Virus record (IMG/VR): IMGVR_UViG_3300044620_000614
Coordinates: 1 to 64,000 of that record
From: a virus
Length of the DNA: 64,000 nucleotides
Reading direction: 5' to 3' (one strand)
Shown piece after piece: positions 38,450 to 47,445 of the stretch (position 1 is the first letter of the stretch; every line of letters starts with the position of its first letter). A program made the position numbers and the translations under genes. Below the pieces are notes generated by a model. It saw nothing but the letters and a program-made list of their open reading frames with translations, was not told the DNA's origin and searched no databases.

Positions 38450-40371
38450 GATCATTTCGTCAACATATGAGCGGTGGATATGTTCCACCAACCCCAGAAG
38501 AGCGTGCAGAATTAGCACGCGAGCGTGCTGCACATTTTGAAAGACAAATTGCTGGCAGCAAAATGACCGATTTTGATCGTGGACAATACACAGAGATTGG
38601 TCATGCTGCAACAACCGGTGGCATTGGCAGCAACGCCGATACCGAACTCTGGGTTCACCACGACGACAAGATTCTAAAGAAAAGATTACCTTCATGGCGT
38701 CCACACGGCGCACACCATGATGTTTTTGGTATGGGTGAGTTGAACTATCCAGAAGGTGGTCCTCGCAAACCCGCTGGTAGAGTAGATCACGCATTAAAAG
38801 CCATCTCACTACAATATGATCCAAAGACACCTTCTCAAAATATAGAAAGAGTTGTTCAACAATTACGCAAAGCACATCCTGATTATGTCATTCGTGATTA
38901 TGAACAAAACAAGTATGTTCATGAGGGTGTAGCAAAAGATATTGCAAAAGTGTTGGGTGCAGCGGCAATTGCTGGAGCCGCTACATTTGGTGGTGGAAAA
39001 GCCGTCAAGCAAATATTTCCAAGTAAACCAGAAGCACCAATCGCAAAAATAGATCACGGTTCAAAACCAGTAGATAAACCAACATCTACGCTTAAAGTGC
39101 CAAAAGATGTCAAGACTCAAATGCCAGCCGCTCCCAAGGTCAAAGAACCAACAGGACATAAAGAGTTTCACGGCAGACTACAAAAGCATTTTGGTGCAGA
39201 ATATCCAGTAATAATGGCTGCTGCAAAAAGAAATGGTATTGCTGAAACCGATCACGATAACTTGGCTACACTATTCGCCATCCGCAAATCTGAAAACGGT
39301 AAACCCGGAAAAGAGTTTGGAGTTCTACATCCAAAGGCTGTGGGTAAGAAAGGCGAATCCAGAGAAGCAACTCTGGATAGACAAGCAGGATGGTCGGCGG
39401 CAACTATAATGAGTAAGCGCCGCGCACACGAAGCATCAAAAACTGGTGGAGACTTTGTGGAATATTTGGCATCAAAGTATGCTCCTGTTGGTGCTAGTAA
39501 TGATCCAAACAATCTGAATAAAAATTGGCACAAAAATGTTTCTGGTTGGCGTGATGTGTTTAGTGGCAAAAAGAGTGGGATAAGCGAAGCAAAAAAGCAT
39601 CTTCATGTATTTGATTTCGACGATACTCTTGTAAAGAAAACTGGTTCAACTGTTAATGTTAGAAATAAAAAGACAGGTGAAACTAGAAAACTTTCATCAG
39701 GTGAATTTGCATCATTCAAACCTGAGGACGATCATGAATTAGACTTTTCTGGTTTCAATACTGTAGAGAATCCAGAACCAATTAAAGGATTAGATCGTGC
39801 TGCTCGTAACGCCTCAAGAAAGGGCAGAGATGTTGCAATATTGACGGCTAGACCTGGTGAAGCAGAACCCGCAATTCGTAAGTACTTGAAAGGTCGTGGT
39901 ATAGGAGGCAAGCGTCTCAAAATAATGGCAGTTGGTTCTTCAGAACCTACAGCAAAACGCGATGCATTAAGAAAACATATTGCTGGTAAAGGATATAAGA
40001 AAATAGAATACAGCGACGATCATGCTCCAAATGTGGCAGCCGTTGGTGAATTACAACAAGAAAATCCAAGCACAAAATTTAGATTGAGAACAGTAAAGAT
40101 TAAAGAGGAAGCAAAACCCAAAATTTTAACTCGTTTAACAAATCAATTAAGATCAAAAGGTGTAAAGAATGCCGCTGGTGTTGCTGTTGGTAAACTTCGC
40201 CAATTTGGTTTAATGAAGAAGGATTCTTTGTCGCTCACAGACAAGGGTGCCACTAGGAACAAAATGTCACCCGGTGCAAGAGCCAAAAGTAGAGCAGCCA
40301 AATATAATGGTGGATCGCCAAAAGATTATACATATAATAGCAAAACAAACAGAGCCACTAAAAAGGACTAA
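38446..40371 (+). CDS. Multidomain lysozyme-like / HAD phosphatase protein
   Basis: 641 aa. Short MRSFRQHM start. Middle domain (about 240-360): LFAIRKSENGKPGKEFGVL then KYAPVGASNDPNNLNKNW resembles glycan-cleaving phage/bacterial domains with an E-N-G-x-P-G-x-E-(F)-G-V core. C-terminal HAD domain (about 380-545): LHVFDFDDTLVKK (nucleophile DxD), ILTARPGE (motif II Thr), EYSDDH (acidic motif). Basic tail. Might be an injected virion enzyme (inference). Confidence 0.65.
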   Translation: MRSFRQHMSGGYVPPTPEERAELARERAAHFERQIAGSKMTDFDRGQYTEIGHAATTGGIGSNADTELWVHHDDKILKKRLPSWRPHGAHHDVFGMGELNYPEGGPRKPAGRVDHALKAISLQYDPKTPSQNIERVVQQLRKAHPDYVIRDYEQNKYVHEGVAKDIAKVLGAAAIAGAATFGGGKAVKQIFPSKPEAPIAKIDHGSKPVDKPTSTLKVPKDVKTQMPAAPKVKEPTGHKEFHGRLQKHFGAEYPVIMAAAKRNGIAETDHDNLATLFAIRKSENGKPGKEFGVLHPKAVGKKGESREATLDRQAGWSAATIMSKRRAHEASKTGGDFVEYLASKYAPVGASNDPNNLNKNWHKNVSGWRDVFSGKKSGISEAKKHLHVFDFDDTLVKKTGSTVNVRNKKTGETRKLSSGEFASFKPEDDHELDFSGFNTVENPEPIKGLDRAARNASRKGRDVAILTARPGEAEPAIRKYLKGRGIGGKRLKIMAVGSSEPTAKRDALRKHIAGKGYKKIEYSDDHAPNVAAVGELQQENPSTKFRLRTVKIKEEAKPKILTRLTNQLRSKGVKNAAGVAVGKLRQFGLMKKDSLSLTDKGATRNKMSPGARAKSRAAKYNGGSPKDYTYNSKTNRATKKD

Positions 40372-40373
40372 AT

Positions 40374-41261
40374 ATGACATCTGAATCTAATTGGATCAAA
40401 GAAGTATCAAAGACTTACCTCGAAGAAGCATACAAGACAAATGCAGTTCACAATGCTGGTAAGAAGCCTTCTTATATAAAGGACAAGAAAGAAGAAGTTA
40501 AGGAAGAGACTGAAGAGTGCAGTGATTGCTTACAAGAGCAAACACTCATTGAGTCTATTGACTTCTTAACAGAAGAACAACAAGAACTCTTTGCTCTTTC
40601 TTTCGTAGATGATCTTCTTGAGAATCTTTCGTGGGAAGAAATTGAAGCATTGACAGAGGAACAACTTGAAGAAGGCTTGATGGCTAAACTCAAGGGTTAT
40701 GCCGGTGGTGCTCTCGCTGCCGCTAAGTCTGCTCCACTTTCACAATTTGTATCAAAGGCAAAGAAGTATGGTGCAGAAAGAACTGAGCGTCTTGAAAAGA
40801 AGGAAGCAGAAACTGCACACGCTAAGGAAGTAGAAAAAGCAAGAGGTGAAGCCAAGGGTGGAGTAAGAAAAGCAACTGATGCTGAACTTCACGCAATCGT
40901 TGGTAAACTCGGTAAGTCTAAGGGTGCAACAAATAAGGCAGTCCTCGCAAAGGCTCAAGAAACTCTCGGTAAGAGAGCAGAAGCCGCTGCTGGTAAGGGA
41001 TTGGGTGGTTTGGTTGCAAAGACAAGAGGATTGCTTGGCAACAAGGCTGCCATGCGCGATAGAGTATCAAAGATGGCCGAGCGTTCGAAACAACAAGCCG
41101 GTAAGGTAAAGGTTGATGCTGCTGGAACTGTAGATAAAGCCAGACAGGGTTACAAGAAACAAACCATTTCAAAAATTCAAGCACTACGCGCACAGGGTAA
41201 GCAATCTGCGGGTGCGATAAAGAAACTACAAAAAACATTACCTAAAAATAAAAAGAAGTGA
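40374..41261 (+). CDS. Large Lys/Ala-rich virion-type protein
   Basis: 295 aa. MTSESNWIKEVSKTYLEEAY shares its first block with the 23664 gene. An acidic part (SWEEIEALTEEQLEEGLMAK) is followed by a long basic Ala/Lys/Gly region resembling histone-like or core proteins. Ends before a strong terminator. Likely packaged in the head (inference). Confidence 0.65.
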   Translation: MTSESNWIKEVSKTYLEEAYKTNAVHNAGKKPSYIKDKKEEVKEETEECSDCLQEQTLIESIDFLTEEQQELFALSFVDDLLENLSWEEIEALTEEQLEEGLMAKLKGYAGGALAAAKSAPLSQFVSKAKKYGAERTERLEKKEAETAHAKEVEKARGEAKGGVRKATDAELHAIVGKLGKSKGATNKAVLAKAQETLGKRAEAAAGKGLGGLVAKTRGLLGNKAAMRDRVSKMAERSKQQAGKVKVDAAGTVDKARQGYKKQTISKIQALRAQGKQSAGAIKKLQKTLPKNKKK

Positions 41262-41263
41262 AC

Positions 41264-41289
41264 AAAACCCCCAGAAATGGGGGTTTTTT
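41264..41289 (+). terminator. Intrinsic terminator
   Basis: AAAACCCCC/GGGGGTTTTTT with loop AGAAAT. Confidence 0.92.
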
Positions 41290-41293
41290 GTTG

Positions 41294-41301
41294 GATAAAT
41301 A
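41294..41301 (+). promoter_or_regulatory. Late-type box
   Basis: GATAAATA, one change from the late consensus, right after the terminator and 20 nt before the next ATG. Confidence 0.55.
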
Positions 41302-41320
41302 CTTTCATCGGGAGTATCAT

Positions 41321-42226
41321 ATGGATCGATCACAACTATTATCTAATATAAAGAAAATACTCGAAAAACAAGGCGCAAAACGAAAACTCATGCAAAAAGC
41401 AAAAAGAGATTCCGTTGCAGTTGCCAGTGAATTGATTGGGATTACCATGCCAGCCATTAGAATGCCTTCTATCAACGAAGAGGCAATTATAAAGCAATAC
41501 TCCGTACAAGCAGTTGGTCGCAAAAGAAACACCATGATGAATGCGATGCAATTGAATGATGCCGAATTCTTGAACTGGGTTCAAGATAGACTTTACAGAT
41601 TAGCCCATGAAAACGAAAGAGCCGTTGTGGAATTTAGCGTAAAAGATTTATCTGCTGGATTGCAAAGATGGGAAAGTTTATTTTCAGAACAAGATAAAGA
41701 CTGGGGTAAATATCGAGACACCTTTATGAAGTATAAGGATCGATTTATTAAAGCCGCAACAGTCATACTTAATACTGGTCAAGCATCTGGTTCATTAAAC
41801 GATTCTCCAAGTAAAGCGGCACCAAATAATACAAAAGGTTCGCCCGCTACTCCTGCAATGCTAAAACAACAAGCATCTGATGGTAGAGGTGGACAAGGTG
41901 CAATGACAGTTGGTGGCGGTGGAGAAGCCGCACCACAAGAAGAACAACCACAAGAATACGGTCCTTCTGAATATTTGCAATATTTCCAACAACTATTGCA
42001 AATGGATGATGCACAATTTGCTGAATTTGTGCAGGATAAGATACTTAGTGGAGAACAAGATCCAACCAATGTATCAAAGAAGACAGTAGAAAAGATGTTA
42101 AAAAGAGACGAAAAAGAAGTAACAAAAATTTTCAAGAAGTATGAAAAGGAGATGCATAAACTGTACAAAGAATATTCAAAACGATTCTTAAGTGCTGTAG
42201 AAATGATGCTGGGCCAAGAGGAATAA
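41321..42226 (+). CDS. Virion-type helical protein
   Basis: 301 aa from ATG 41321 (CGGGAG upstream). MDRSQLLSNIKKILEKQGAK amphipathic start. Two helical domains flank a Gly/Ala/Pro/Gln-rich linker (about 180-225). Ends KRFLSAVEMMLGQEE. The composition resembles prohead core or internal proteins; unproven. Confidence 0.6.
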   Translation: MDRSQLLSNIKKILEKQGAKRKLMQKAKRDSVAVASELIGITMPAIRMPSINEEAIIKQYSVQAVGRKRNTMMNAMQLNDAEFLNWVQDRLYRLAHENERAVVEFSVKDLSAGLQRWESLFSEQDKDWGKYRDTFMKYKDRFIKAATVILNTGQASGSLNDSPSKAAPNNTKGSPATPAMLKQQASDGRGGQGAMTVGGGGEAAPQEEQPQEYGPSEYLQYFQQLLQMDDAQFAEFVQDKILSGEQDPTNVSKKTVEKMLKRDEKEVTKIFKKYEKEMHKLYKEYSKRFLSAVEMMLGQEE

Positions 42227-42229
42227 ATT

Positions 42230-42751
42230 ATGAGTAAAGATGTATTATTATTAAATGCTTCAGAAGAAGTAATTAATGTGATTGATTGGACTAAAGCAGT
42301 AAAACTTCTGATGGCTGGAAAAGCAATAAAGCCATATAACTACGAAGATTATCACGAAATCACAACTAGCAGTGGAATATATAAACTTCCTACTGCGATT
42401 GTTCTCGTTCAATATATTAGAATACCATATCGAAAGTGCAAACTTAATAAAAAGAATTTGTTGAATCGGGATAATGGTATTTGTCAATATTGTGCAAAGA
42501 AGTTAACAAAAGCAACTTTGACGGTAGATCACGTTTTACCAAAGAGTCGTGGTGGTAAAAACTCATGGGAAAACATGGTGTCATGCTGCCGAGCGTGTAA
42601 TGTTAAAAAGAAAAATAGAACTCCATCAGAAGCAAATATGAAATTGCTCTCTGTTCCGGGTTTACCTCATAAGGATTTTGTACTTATTAAGGTATACGAT
42701 GGCTCCCACAACAAATTATGGGAGAGATGGATTAGTATAAATAATAAGTAA
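42230..42751 (+). CDS. HNH endonuclease
   Basis: 173 aa. Core CQYCAKKLTKATLTVDHVLP then KSRGGKNSWENMVSCCRACN: two Cys pairs around D-H, N and N, the full HNH zinc-clasp arrangement. The N-terminal domain (LLLNASEEVINVIDWTKAVK) matches the standard upstream part of this HNH family, which occurs widely in bacteria and phages. 3 nt after the previous gene; may be mobile or recruited to packaging/repair. Confidence 0.9.
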   Translation: MSKDVLLLNASEEVINVIDWTKAVKLLMAGKAIKPYNYEDYHEITTSSGIYKLPTAIVLVQYIRIPYRKCKLNKKNLLNRDNGICQYCAKKLTKATLTVDHVLPKSRGGKNSWENMVSCCRACNVKKKNRTPSEANMKLLSVPGLPHKDFVLIKVYDGSHNKLWERWISINNK

Positions 42752-42771
42752 CCTTAAGGAGAATACACAAA

Positions 42772-43098
42772 ATGAGATTTTCGAACTTTCCCGCATATAC
42801 AATAACTGGCACATTAAGTGCAAATGTTGAACTTAATTCTCGCGCCTTATTAATAACAAATTCAAACGCAGCAGCTGGTGCAAATGCATCCGTTGCAATT
42901 ACCGCAGATGTGTGGATTACACAAAATGCTGGAACAAGAGATGCGGATGAGTATGGTGATTACACTGGTAGAACATATAAGTCTGTAACATTTACAGTGT
43001 ATGTCAGACCGGGAGAAACATTGACATTGCCACTTGCACTCAAAAAAGTAACTTCTTTGACAAAAGGTTCTGGTGCGGAAGTATATGTACTTGTTTGA
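42772..43098 (+). CDS. Small beta-sandwich-like structural protein
   Basis: 108 aa, AAGGAG before the ATG. MRFSNFPAYTITGTLSANVE; alternating beta pattern, Thr/Ala/Asn-rich, no charged tail. Looks like a decoration or fibre-adaptor domain. Not recognised. Confidence 0.65.
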   Translation: MRFSNFPAYTITGTLSANVELNSRALLITNSNAAAGANASVAITADVWITQNAGTRDADEYGDYTGRTYKSVTFTVYVRPGETLTLPLALKKVTSLTKGSGAEVYVLV

Positions 43099-44470
43099 TT
43101 TTTCACAATTTCAATTAAACTGGAATCAAAAGCATCCTAGTGGAGATCTCAGAACCATTAGCGAGGCTCGTCAATCTAATGATGACGCTGGTCCTAATGT
43201 TCACTTAGATCACGCAGAGGATGCTATTTTTGATGAAGGACATGATGGTGGTAGATCTGCTGCCCATTATATTCATTCTTTGGCTAATGGACTACGCGGT
43301 AAACATGGTGCAGACTTCAAGGTTACGACAAAATATGATGGTGCTCCGGCAATAATATTTGGTGTACACCCAGTTACCGGCAAATTCTTTGTTGGTACTA
43401 AATCTGTGTTTGCCAAAACTCCAAAGATAAACTACTCTCTAAAAGACATAGAAAGAAATCACGGAGATTCCCCAGGTCTTGTAACAAAGTTGCAAGCCGC
43501 ATTTACCAATTTGCGTAAGTTAAACCTCGCCCACGGTGAAGTATATCAGGGTGACATGATGTACACTCCAGATGATATTAAACTAGAAAATATAGATGGT
43601 AAAGAGCATTTAACATTCACTCCAAATACTCTGACATACGCAGTTCCTCATGGTGGAGAAGACGCAAAACGAATTGCGGCTTCTAAAATGGGCATTATAA
43701 TTCACACTGGTTATAGAAACTTTGGTCAAAAAGGAATGACGACAGAGTTTTCGCCAGATTTAAGTCACATTGAACAACATCCCGATATTTGGATGAAAGA
43801 TGCTCAATTGAGCAGAGATGGTGATAAACAACTTTCTTCCGGTGATCACAAACGAATTGTGGATCATTTAAGAGCAGCACACAAACATTTAGATGATAGT
43901 AAAGATTTTATTGGTGGTGTTGCGGGACATGGAACACTAAAACCACTAATGAAAATGTTTGTCAATGATATGGTCAAGCGTGGAATAGAAAAACCAACAA
44001 GACAACATGTTACAGATTTTATCACAGCAAGACACGATGCTGAAGCAGAAAAATTAAAAACACAAGCGGGTAGAGATAGAGTTCATGCTCGTAGGACAGA
44101 ATTGCTAAGTCATCTTATGCAAAATGGACAACACCTTGATAATCTTTTGGCTGCACATCATAATATTGCAGCAGCAAAACATGTTCTTATCGGTGGATTA
44201 AAAAAGACTAAGGGTATTGCAACATATGCAAGAACTCAAAAACAAAACGCAGATACAAAAGAAATGATGGATCATTTAGAGCCAGTTTCTCCAGAGGGAT
44301 TCGTTATGATTGATACTGGAACTGGTAAAGCATTAAAGGCCGTTAATCGTTCCGAATTCTCTCGTATGAACTTTGAACGCGGTAAAATGGCACAAATGAA
44401 AAAAGAAAAACAACAAGACAAAGAAAACCAAGAAGATCAAGAAGATCAAGAAGGAGATCAAAATGGCTAA
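43085..44470 (+). CDS. KxDG ligase-like nucleotidyltransferase
   Basis: 461 aa from ATG 43085 (GGAAG upstream). TTKYDGAPAIIFGVHPVTGK contains the adenylation Lys (KYDG); LAHGEVYQGDMMY, SPEGFVMIDTGTGKAL and KAVNRSEF give later nucleotidyltransferase motifs. A helical C-terminal half, then Lys/Glu/Gln tail. Such proteins in T4-like cyanophages are annotated hypothetical. DNA versus RNA end-joining cannot be told. Confidence 0.65.
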   Translation: MYLFDFSQFQLNWNQKHPSGDLRTISEARQSNDDAGPNVHLDHAEDAIFDEGHDGGRSAAHYIHSLANGLRGKHGADFKVTTKYDGAPAIIFGVHPVTGKFFVGTKSVFAKTPKINYSLKDIERNHGDSPGLVTKLQAAFTNLRKLNLAHGEVYQGDMMYTPDDIKLENIDGKEHLTFTPNTLTYAVPHGGEDAKRIAASKMGIIIHTGYRNFGQKGMTTEFSPDLSHIEQHPDIWMKDAQLSRDGDKQLSSGDHKRIVDHLRAAHKHLDDSKDFIGGVAGHGTLKPLMKMFVNDMVKRGIEKPTRQHVTDFITARHDAEAEKLKTQAGRDRVHARRTELLSHLMQNGQHLDNLLAAHHNIAAAKHVLIGGLKKTKGIATYARTQKQNADTKEMMDHLEPVSPEGFVMIDTGTGKALKAVNRSEFSRMNFERGKMAQMKKEKQQDKENQEDQEDQEGDQNG

Positions 44471-44519
44471 AAAAGGATGCGGCTGCGGTGGCCCAAAAAC
44501 TGGAAATGGTGGTAAGTAA
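44463..44519 (+). CDS. 18-aa Cys/Gly micropeptide
   Basis: ATG 44463 behind AAGGAGATCAAA, stop TAA 44517-44519 overlapping the next ATG (TAATG). MAKKGCGCGGPKTGNGGK. Good ribosome site and coupling, but very short; may be a translation-coupling leader or a real zinc micropeptide. Confidence 0.45.
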   Translation: MAKKGCGCGGPKTGNGGK

Positions 44520-44761
44520 TGCTTAAAGCAAAGATGATGGGCATATTTAAAAATATGTTTGGTGGTTCTTATAGTAAAAAAGATGGTAAGATTTTTTGGT
44601 CAAAAGATGGATTTAAAGAACTTGTTACGATTGGTTTCTTAAAACACTTTATTGATAAAAAGAAAGATCCATCAGTATCAGATACAGTAAAACCAGCACC
44701 AAAGAAAGTAAAGAAAGATGCAAAAGTTGCAACAAATCCTGAAGTACCTGAAGGAAGCTAA
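44519..44761 (+). CDS. Small basic protein
   Basis: 80 aa. MLKAKMMGIFKNMFGGSYSK, hydrophobic/basic start, then Lys-rich end. Translation probably coupled to the 18-aa frame. Overlaps the next gene by 44 nt. Unknown function. Confidence 0.6.
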   Translation: MLKAKMMGIFKNMFGGSYSKKDGKIFWSKDGFKELVTIGFLKHFIDKKKDPSVSDTVKPAPKKVKKDAKVATNPEVPEGS

Positions 44762-45839
44762 GTCAGTAGGACCTGCTTTCTTGGTTACTGGTGCATTCGG
44801 TCCTTATACAAGAGGACATGAAGAAATGGCACGTGCTGCCGCAACACATGCTGCTAGTACAGGTCACAGTCACTTTTATCATGGTATTGGTGCTTCTGAA
44901 TTAAAACCAGACGCTCCACTAACACATGAACAAAAAACAGAAATAGTATCCGGTTCACATAAGCACATTGCCGGAAGCATGCCCAGAGAACATCGAGGCA
45001 GATTGGGATTTGGTGTAGTTCCTAGAGAGCATTCAACTACACCATTTCACCAAATAGGTCATTTAATATCTAAGGGACACAGAGATATTACCGTTGCTGT
45101 TGGTTCCGATCAATTGGCAAAAGGTGGATTGAAAGATCAAATACTAAAGCACATAGAAAGACACGGTGGATTTGTTGGTCCAGACAAACAAGTTCATGAT
45201 GTCACTATTAATTTTCACCAACTTGGTAAACCCAGAGTAGAGGGTGAAATACCAAGAGAAAAATTATTGAAGCAAGTTCGTGGTGGAGACTATACCGGAG
45301 TCAAAGCAGGCAAATTGCGCGCCGCTGTTGGCTCTGGTGATGAAGAATTGGCACACGAAATGATGCCACATTCCATAAAAGATAAAGCAGGCTATTTCAA
45401 ACTAATCAAAGGACAAATGGATGCAGTTCAAAGAGGAATTGACGCCCAACGAGCCGAGAAAGAAGCGAAAAAAGCAGCCAAGACTACGGCGAAGCCAAAA
45501 ACCAAACCTAAAAAGAAGAAGGTAGTAAAAGAGGCACTACAGCGCATTGCTTCTTTCATGGAAGCAACTAAAGATCCTACTCGTAAAGAGAGAGATCATA
45601 GAATGTATGGTTGGGGTAAAGAAGATCCAACCCCGAAACAATTGGCTAATAGAAAGAAGAAGGATAAGAGAACTGTCGCTCGCAGACGAGCAAATGCATC
45701 GGGACGAACCCGTAAAGGAGATAGTTCTGTGGAACTGGATCACAAAAACGGTAATGCAAACGACAACAGTTCGGATAATTTAAGAGTTATTTCTAGAAAA
45801 ACTAACCGTTCTAGAAACAATAACAAATGGCGTAAATGA
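44718..45839 (+). CDS. Nucleotidyltransferase-like protein fused to HNH domain
   Basis: 373 aa. MQKLQQILKYLKEAKSVGPA targeting-like start. FLVTGAFGPYTRGHEEMARA resembles the cytidylyltransferase start (G-x-F-x-P-x-x-x-G-H), with VAVGSDQLAKGG later. The C-terminal ~100 residues are VELDHKNGNANDNSSDNLRV then SRKTNRSRNN, an HNH nuclease pattern. Fusion of the two is unusual; the HNH may have inserted in frame. Confidence 0.7.
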   Translation: MQKLQQILKYLKEAKSVGPAFLVTGAFGPYTRGHEEMARAAATHAASTGHSHFYHGIGASELKPDAPLTHEQKTEIVSGSHKHIAGSMPREHRGRLGFGVVPREHSTTPFHQIGHLISKGHRDITVAVGSDQLAKGGLKDQILKHIERHGGFVGPDKQVHDVTINFHQLGKPRVEGEIPREKLLKQVRGGDYTGVKAGKLRAAVGSGDEELAHEMMPHSIKDKAGYFKLIKGQMDAVQRGIDAQRAEKEAKKAAKTTAKPKTKPKKKKVVKEALQRIASFMEATKDPTRKERDHRMYGWGKEDPTPKQLANRKKKDKRTVARRRANASGRTRKGDSSVELDHKNGNANDNSSDNLRVISRKTNRSRNNNKWRK

Positions 45840-45862
45840 TAAATACATCGGAGATTTAACAA

Positions 45863-46342
45863 ATGGATTTTCATAAATTACGCCAAATTATAAAAGAAGC
45901 CTCTTGGAAAGATACACCAGCAGGCAAAAAACTTGCTAAAGCAAAAGCAGATTATGCAAAGCATGTCTCCGATAACTTGGGTGAAGTACCCCCTCAAATG
46001 GGTTCAGTTAATGCTAGAAGAAACCCCAAAACAGGCAAAGTTGAGTGGGTAAAAGAAAGCAAAGAAAGCATGCCTTGCAACAAACCAACTCGCTCTACCA
46101 GTGCTGGTAAGAAGATGATGGTAAAGGCTTGTGAAGGTGGTCAAGAAAAGATAGTCCACTTTGGAGCAAAGGGATATGGACACAACTATAGTCCCGCTGC
46201 TCGTAAGTCTTTCCGTGCTAGACATAAGTGCGGTGAAACGAAATCAAAATTAGGAGCACAATACTGGGCTTGCCGTAAACTATGGGCAGGACCAAAAGGA
46301 TCAAAGAAATCATGCCCACCAGGCAGAAAGTGTAAGTATTGA
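45863..46342 (+). CDS. Cys-rich virion-type protein (DUF5872-like)
   Basis: 159 aa after GGAGATTTAAC and a GATAAATA box at 45838-45845. MDFHKLRQIIKEASWKDTPA targeting-like start. Then MPCNKPTRSTSAGKKMMVKA, EKIVHFGAKGYGHNYSPAAR and RARHKCGETKSKLGAQYWAC form a Cys/His domain seen in many T4-like phage proteins. Probably zinc-binding and packaged. Confidence 0.7.
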   Translation: MDFHKLRQIIKEASWKDTPAGKKLAKAKADYAKHVSDNLGEVPPQMGSVNARRNPKTGKVEWVKESKESMPCNKPTRSTSAGKKMMVKACEGGQEKIVHFGAKGYGHNYSPAARKSFRARHKCGETKSKLGAQYWACRKLWAGPKGSKKSCPPGRKCKY

Positions 46343-46343
46343 T

Positions 46344-47047
46344 ATGAAATTCAAACAACTCAGAAGATTGATCGAACAATATGACCTATTCCACACCATC
46401 AATGAAGGTGGTAAAGGAATGATGGTTCCCGGCTTGAACAGCAATCAAGCATCTGACGGTAGCGTTGGATTGCATGAACTGGATAAGCCAGAAATGATTG
46501 AGCGCATCAATGCGTTCATCGCTGCATTCCTGTCCAATGTCCCACAAGCAGGAACATTAGATCCACGCGGCTTATTGGTTCAACTTCGTGTAGAATTGAA
46601 TAAGATTGGTTTGGACTTCAAGTATGATGGTAAACACTATCCACAAGAACACATGGAATTCTCTTTGACCCAATTTGGTGGACGCAAGGGAATCGATAAC
46701 AACGCTAAGAAACTTGAAGATGATGGCATTGAACATCGTCTTGGTCACAAGTTAAAACTTGTAATGGATATGAATCACCCACCAGAGATGGGATTCCATA
46801 AAATTGAAGCAAAGGTTGTTTCTGGAGAAGGTGCGGGAGAACCATCACACGATGGTGGTTCCGAAGCAGCATCAACCTATAAACAGGTCAAGGAACAAGT
46901 AAAAAAAAACTGAATGAAGAGAAAGACGCCTGTTACTATAAGGTAAGAGCAAGATATGATGTTTGGCCGTCAGCATATGCTTCAGGTGCATTGGCAAAAT
47001 GCAGGAAAGTAGGTGCAGACAATTGGGGAAACAAGAGTAAGGATTAA
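46344..47047 (+). CDS. Virion-type protein with probable -1 frameshift
   Basis: MKFKQLRRLIEQYDLFHTIN targeting-like start. The zero frame stops at 46913 (189 aa). At 46904-46910 the heptamer A AAA AAC lies at the end of a nine-A run just before the stop. A -1 shift continues for 45 codons to 47047 with LNEEKDACYYKVRARYDVWP then SAYASGALAKCRKVGADNWG. This is a well-known phage domain with no start of its own. Either programmed frameshifting or a homopolymer sequence error. Confidence 0.7.
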
Positions 47048-47049
47048 TA

Positions 47050-47445
47050 ATGGAACTTTTGGTTATGGATGTTTATAAAATAAATGATGATAACTTTTTG
47101 ATGTTTGCAATGAAACACTACGATAATCCGCAGTGTAAAAACATTGAAGAATTTCACGAAGATATGAATAGAATTAAATACCTGAAGAGATTGTTTAGAA
47201 AATATAAAACATCAGGTATATTACGAGAGAGATTGATACTAAACCATTTGATTATATTCACAAATGTATTTGGGATAGAAGCGGCAAGTAGATTACTTTT
47301 TTCTAGAATAGAAGAAGATCTTCACACATATCTTAAAACTTTTCTTGTATTTCTTAACAGCATGCCAGAAAACATCCCAGAAGTAGACTTAGTAATGATT
47401 CCTTTAGATAGAAGAATAATAACGAGACTCAGAGAAATTAAATGA
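47050..47445 (+). CDS. Conserved T4-like phage protein
   Basis: 131 aa, AAGGA before the ATG. MDVYKINDDNFLMFAMKHYD and NPQCKNIEEFHEDMNRIKYL, then KTSGILRERLILNHLIIFTN form a helical protein I recognise as widely conserved in T4-like cyanophages, function unknown. Coupled to the next gene. Confidence 0.75.
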   Translation: MELLVMDVYKINDDNFLMFAMKHYDNPQCKNIEEFHEDMNRIKYLKRLFRKYKTSGILRERLILNHLIIFTNVFGIEAASRLLFSRIEEDLHTYLKTFLVFLNSMPENIPEVDLVMIPLDRRIITRLREIK

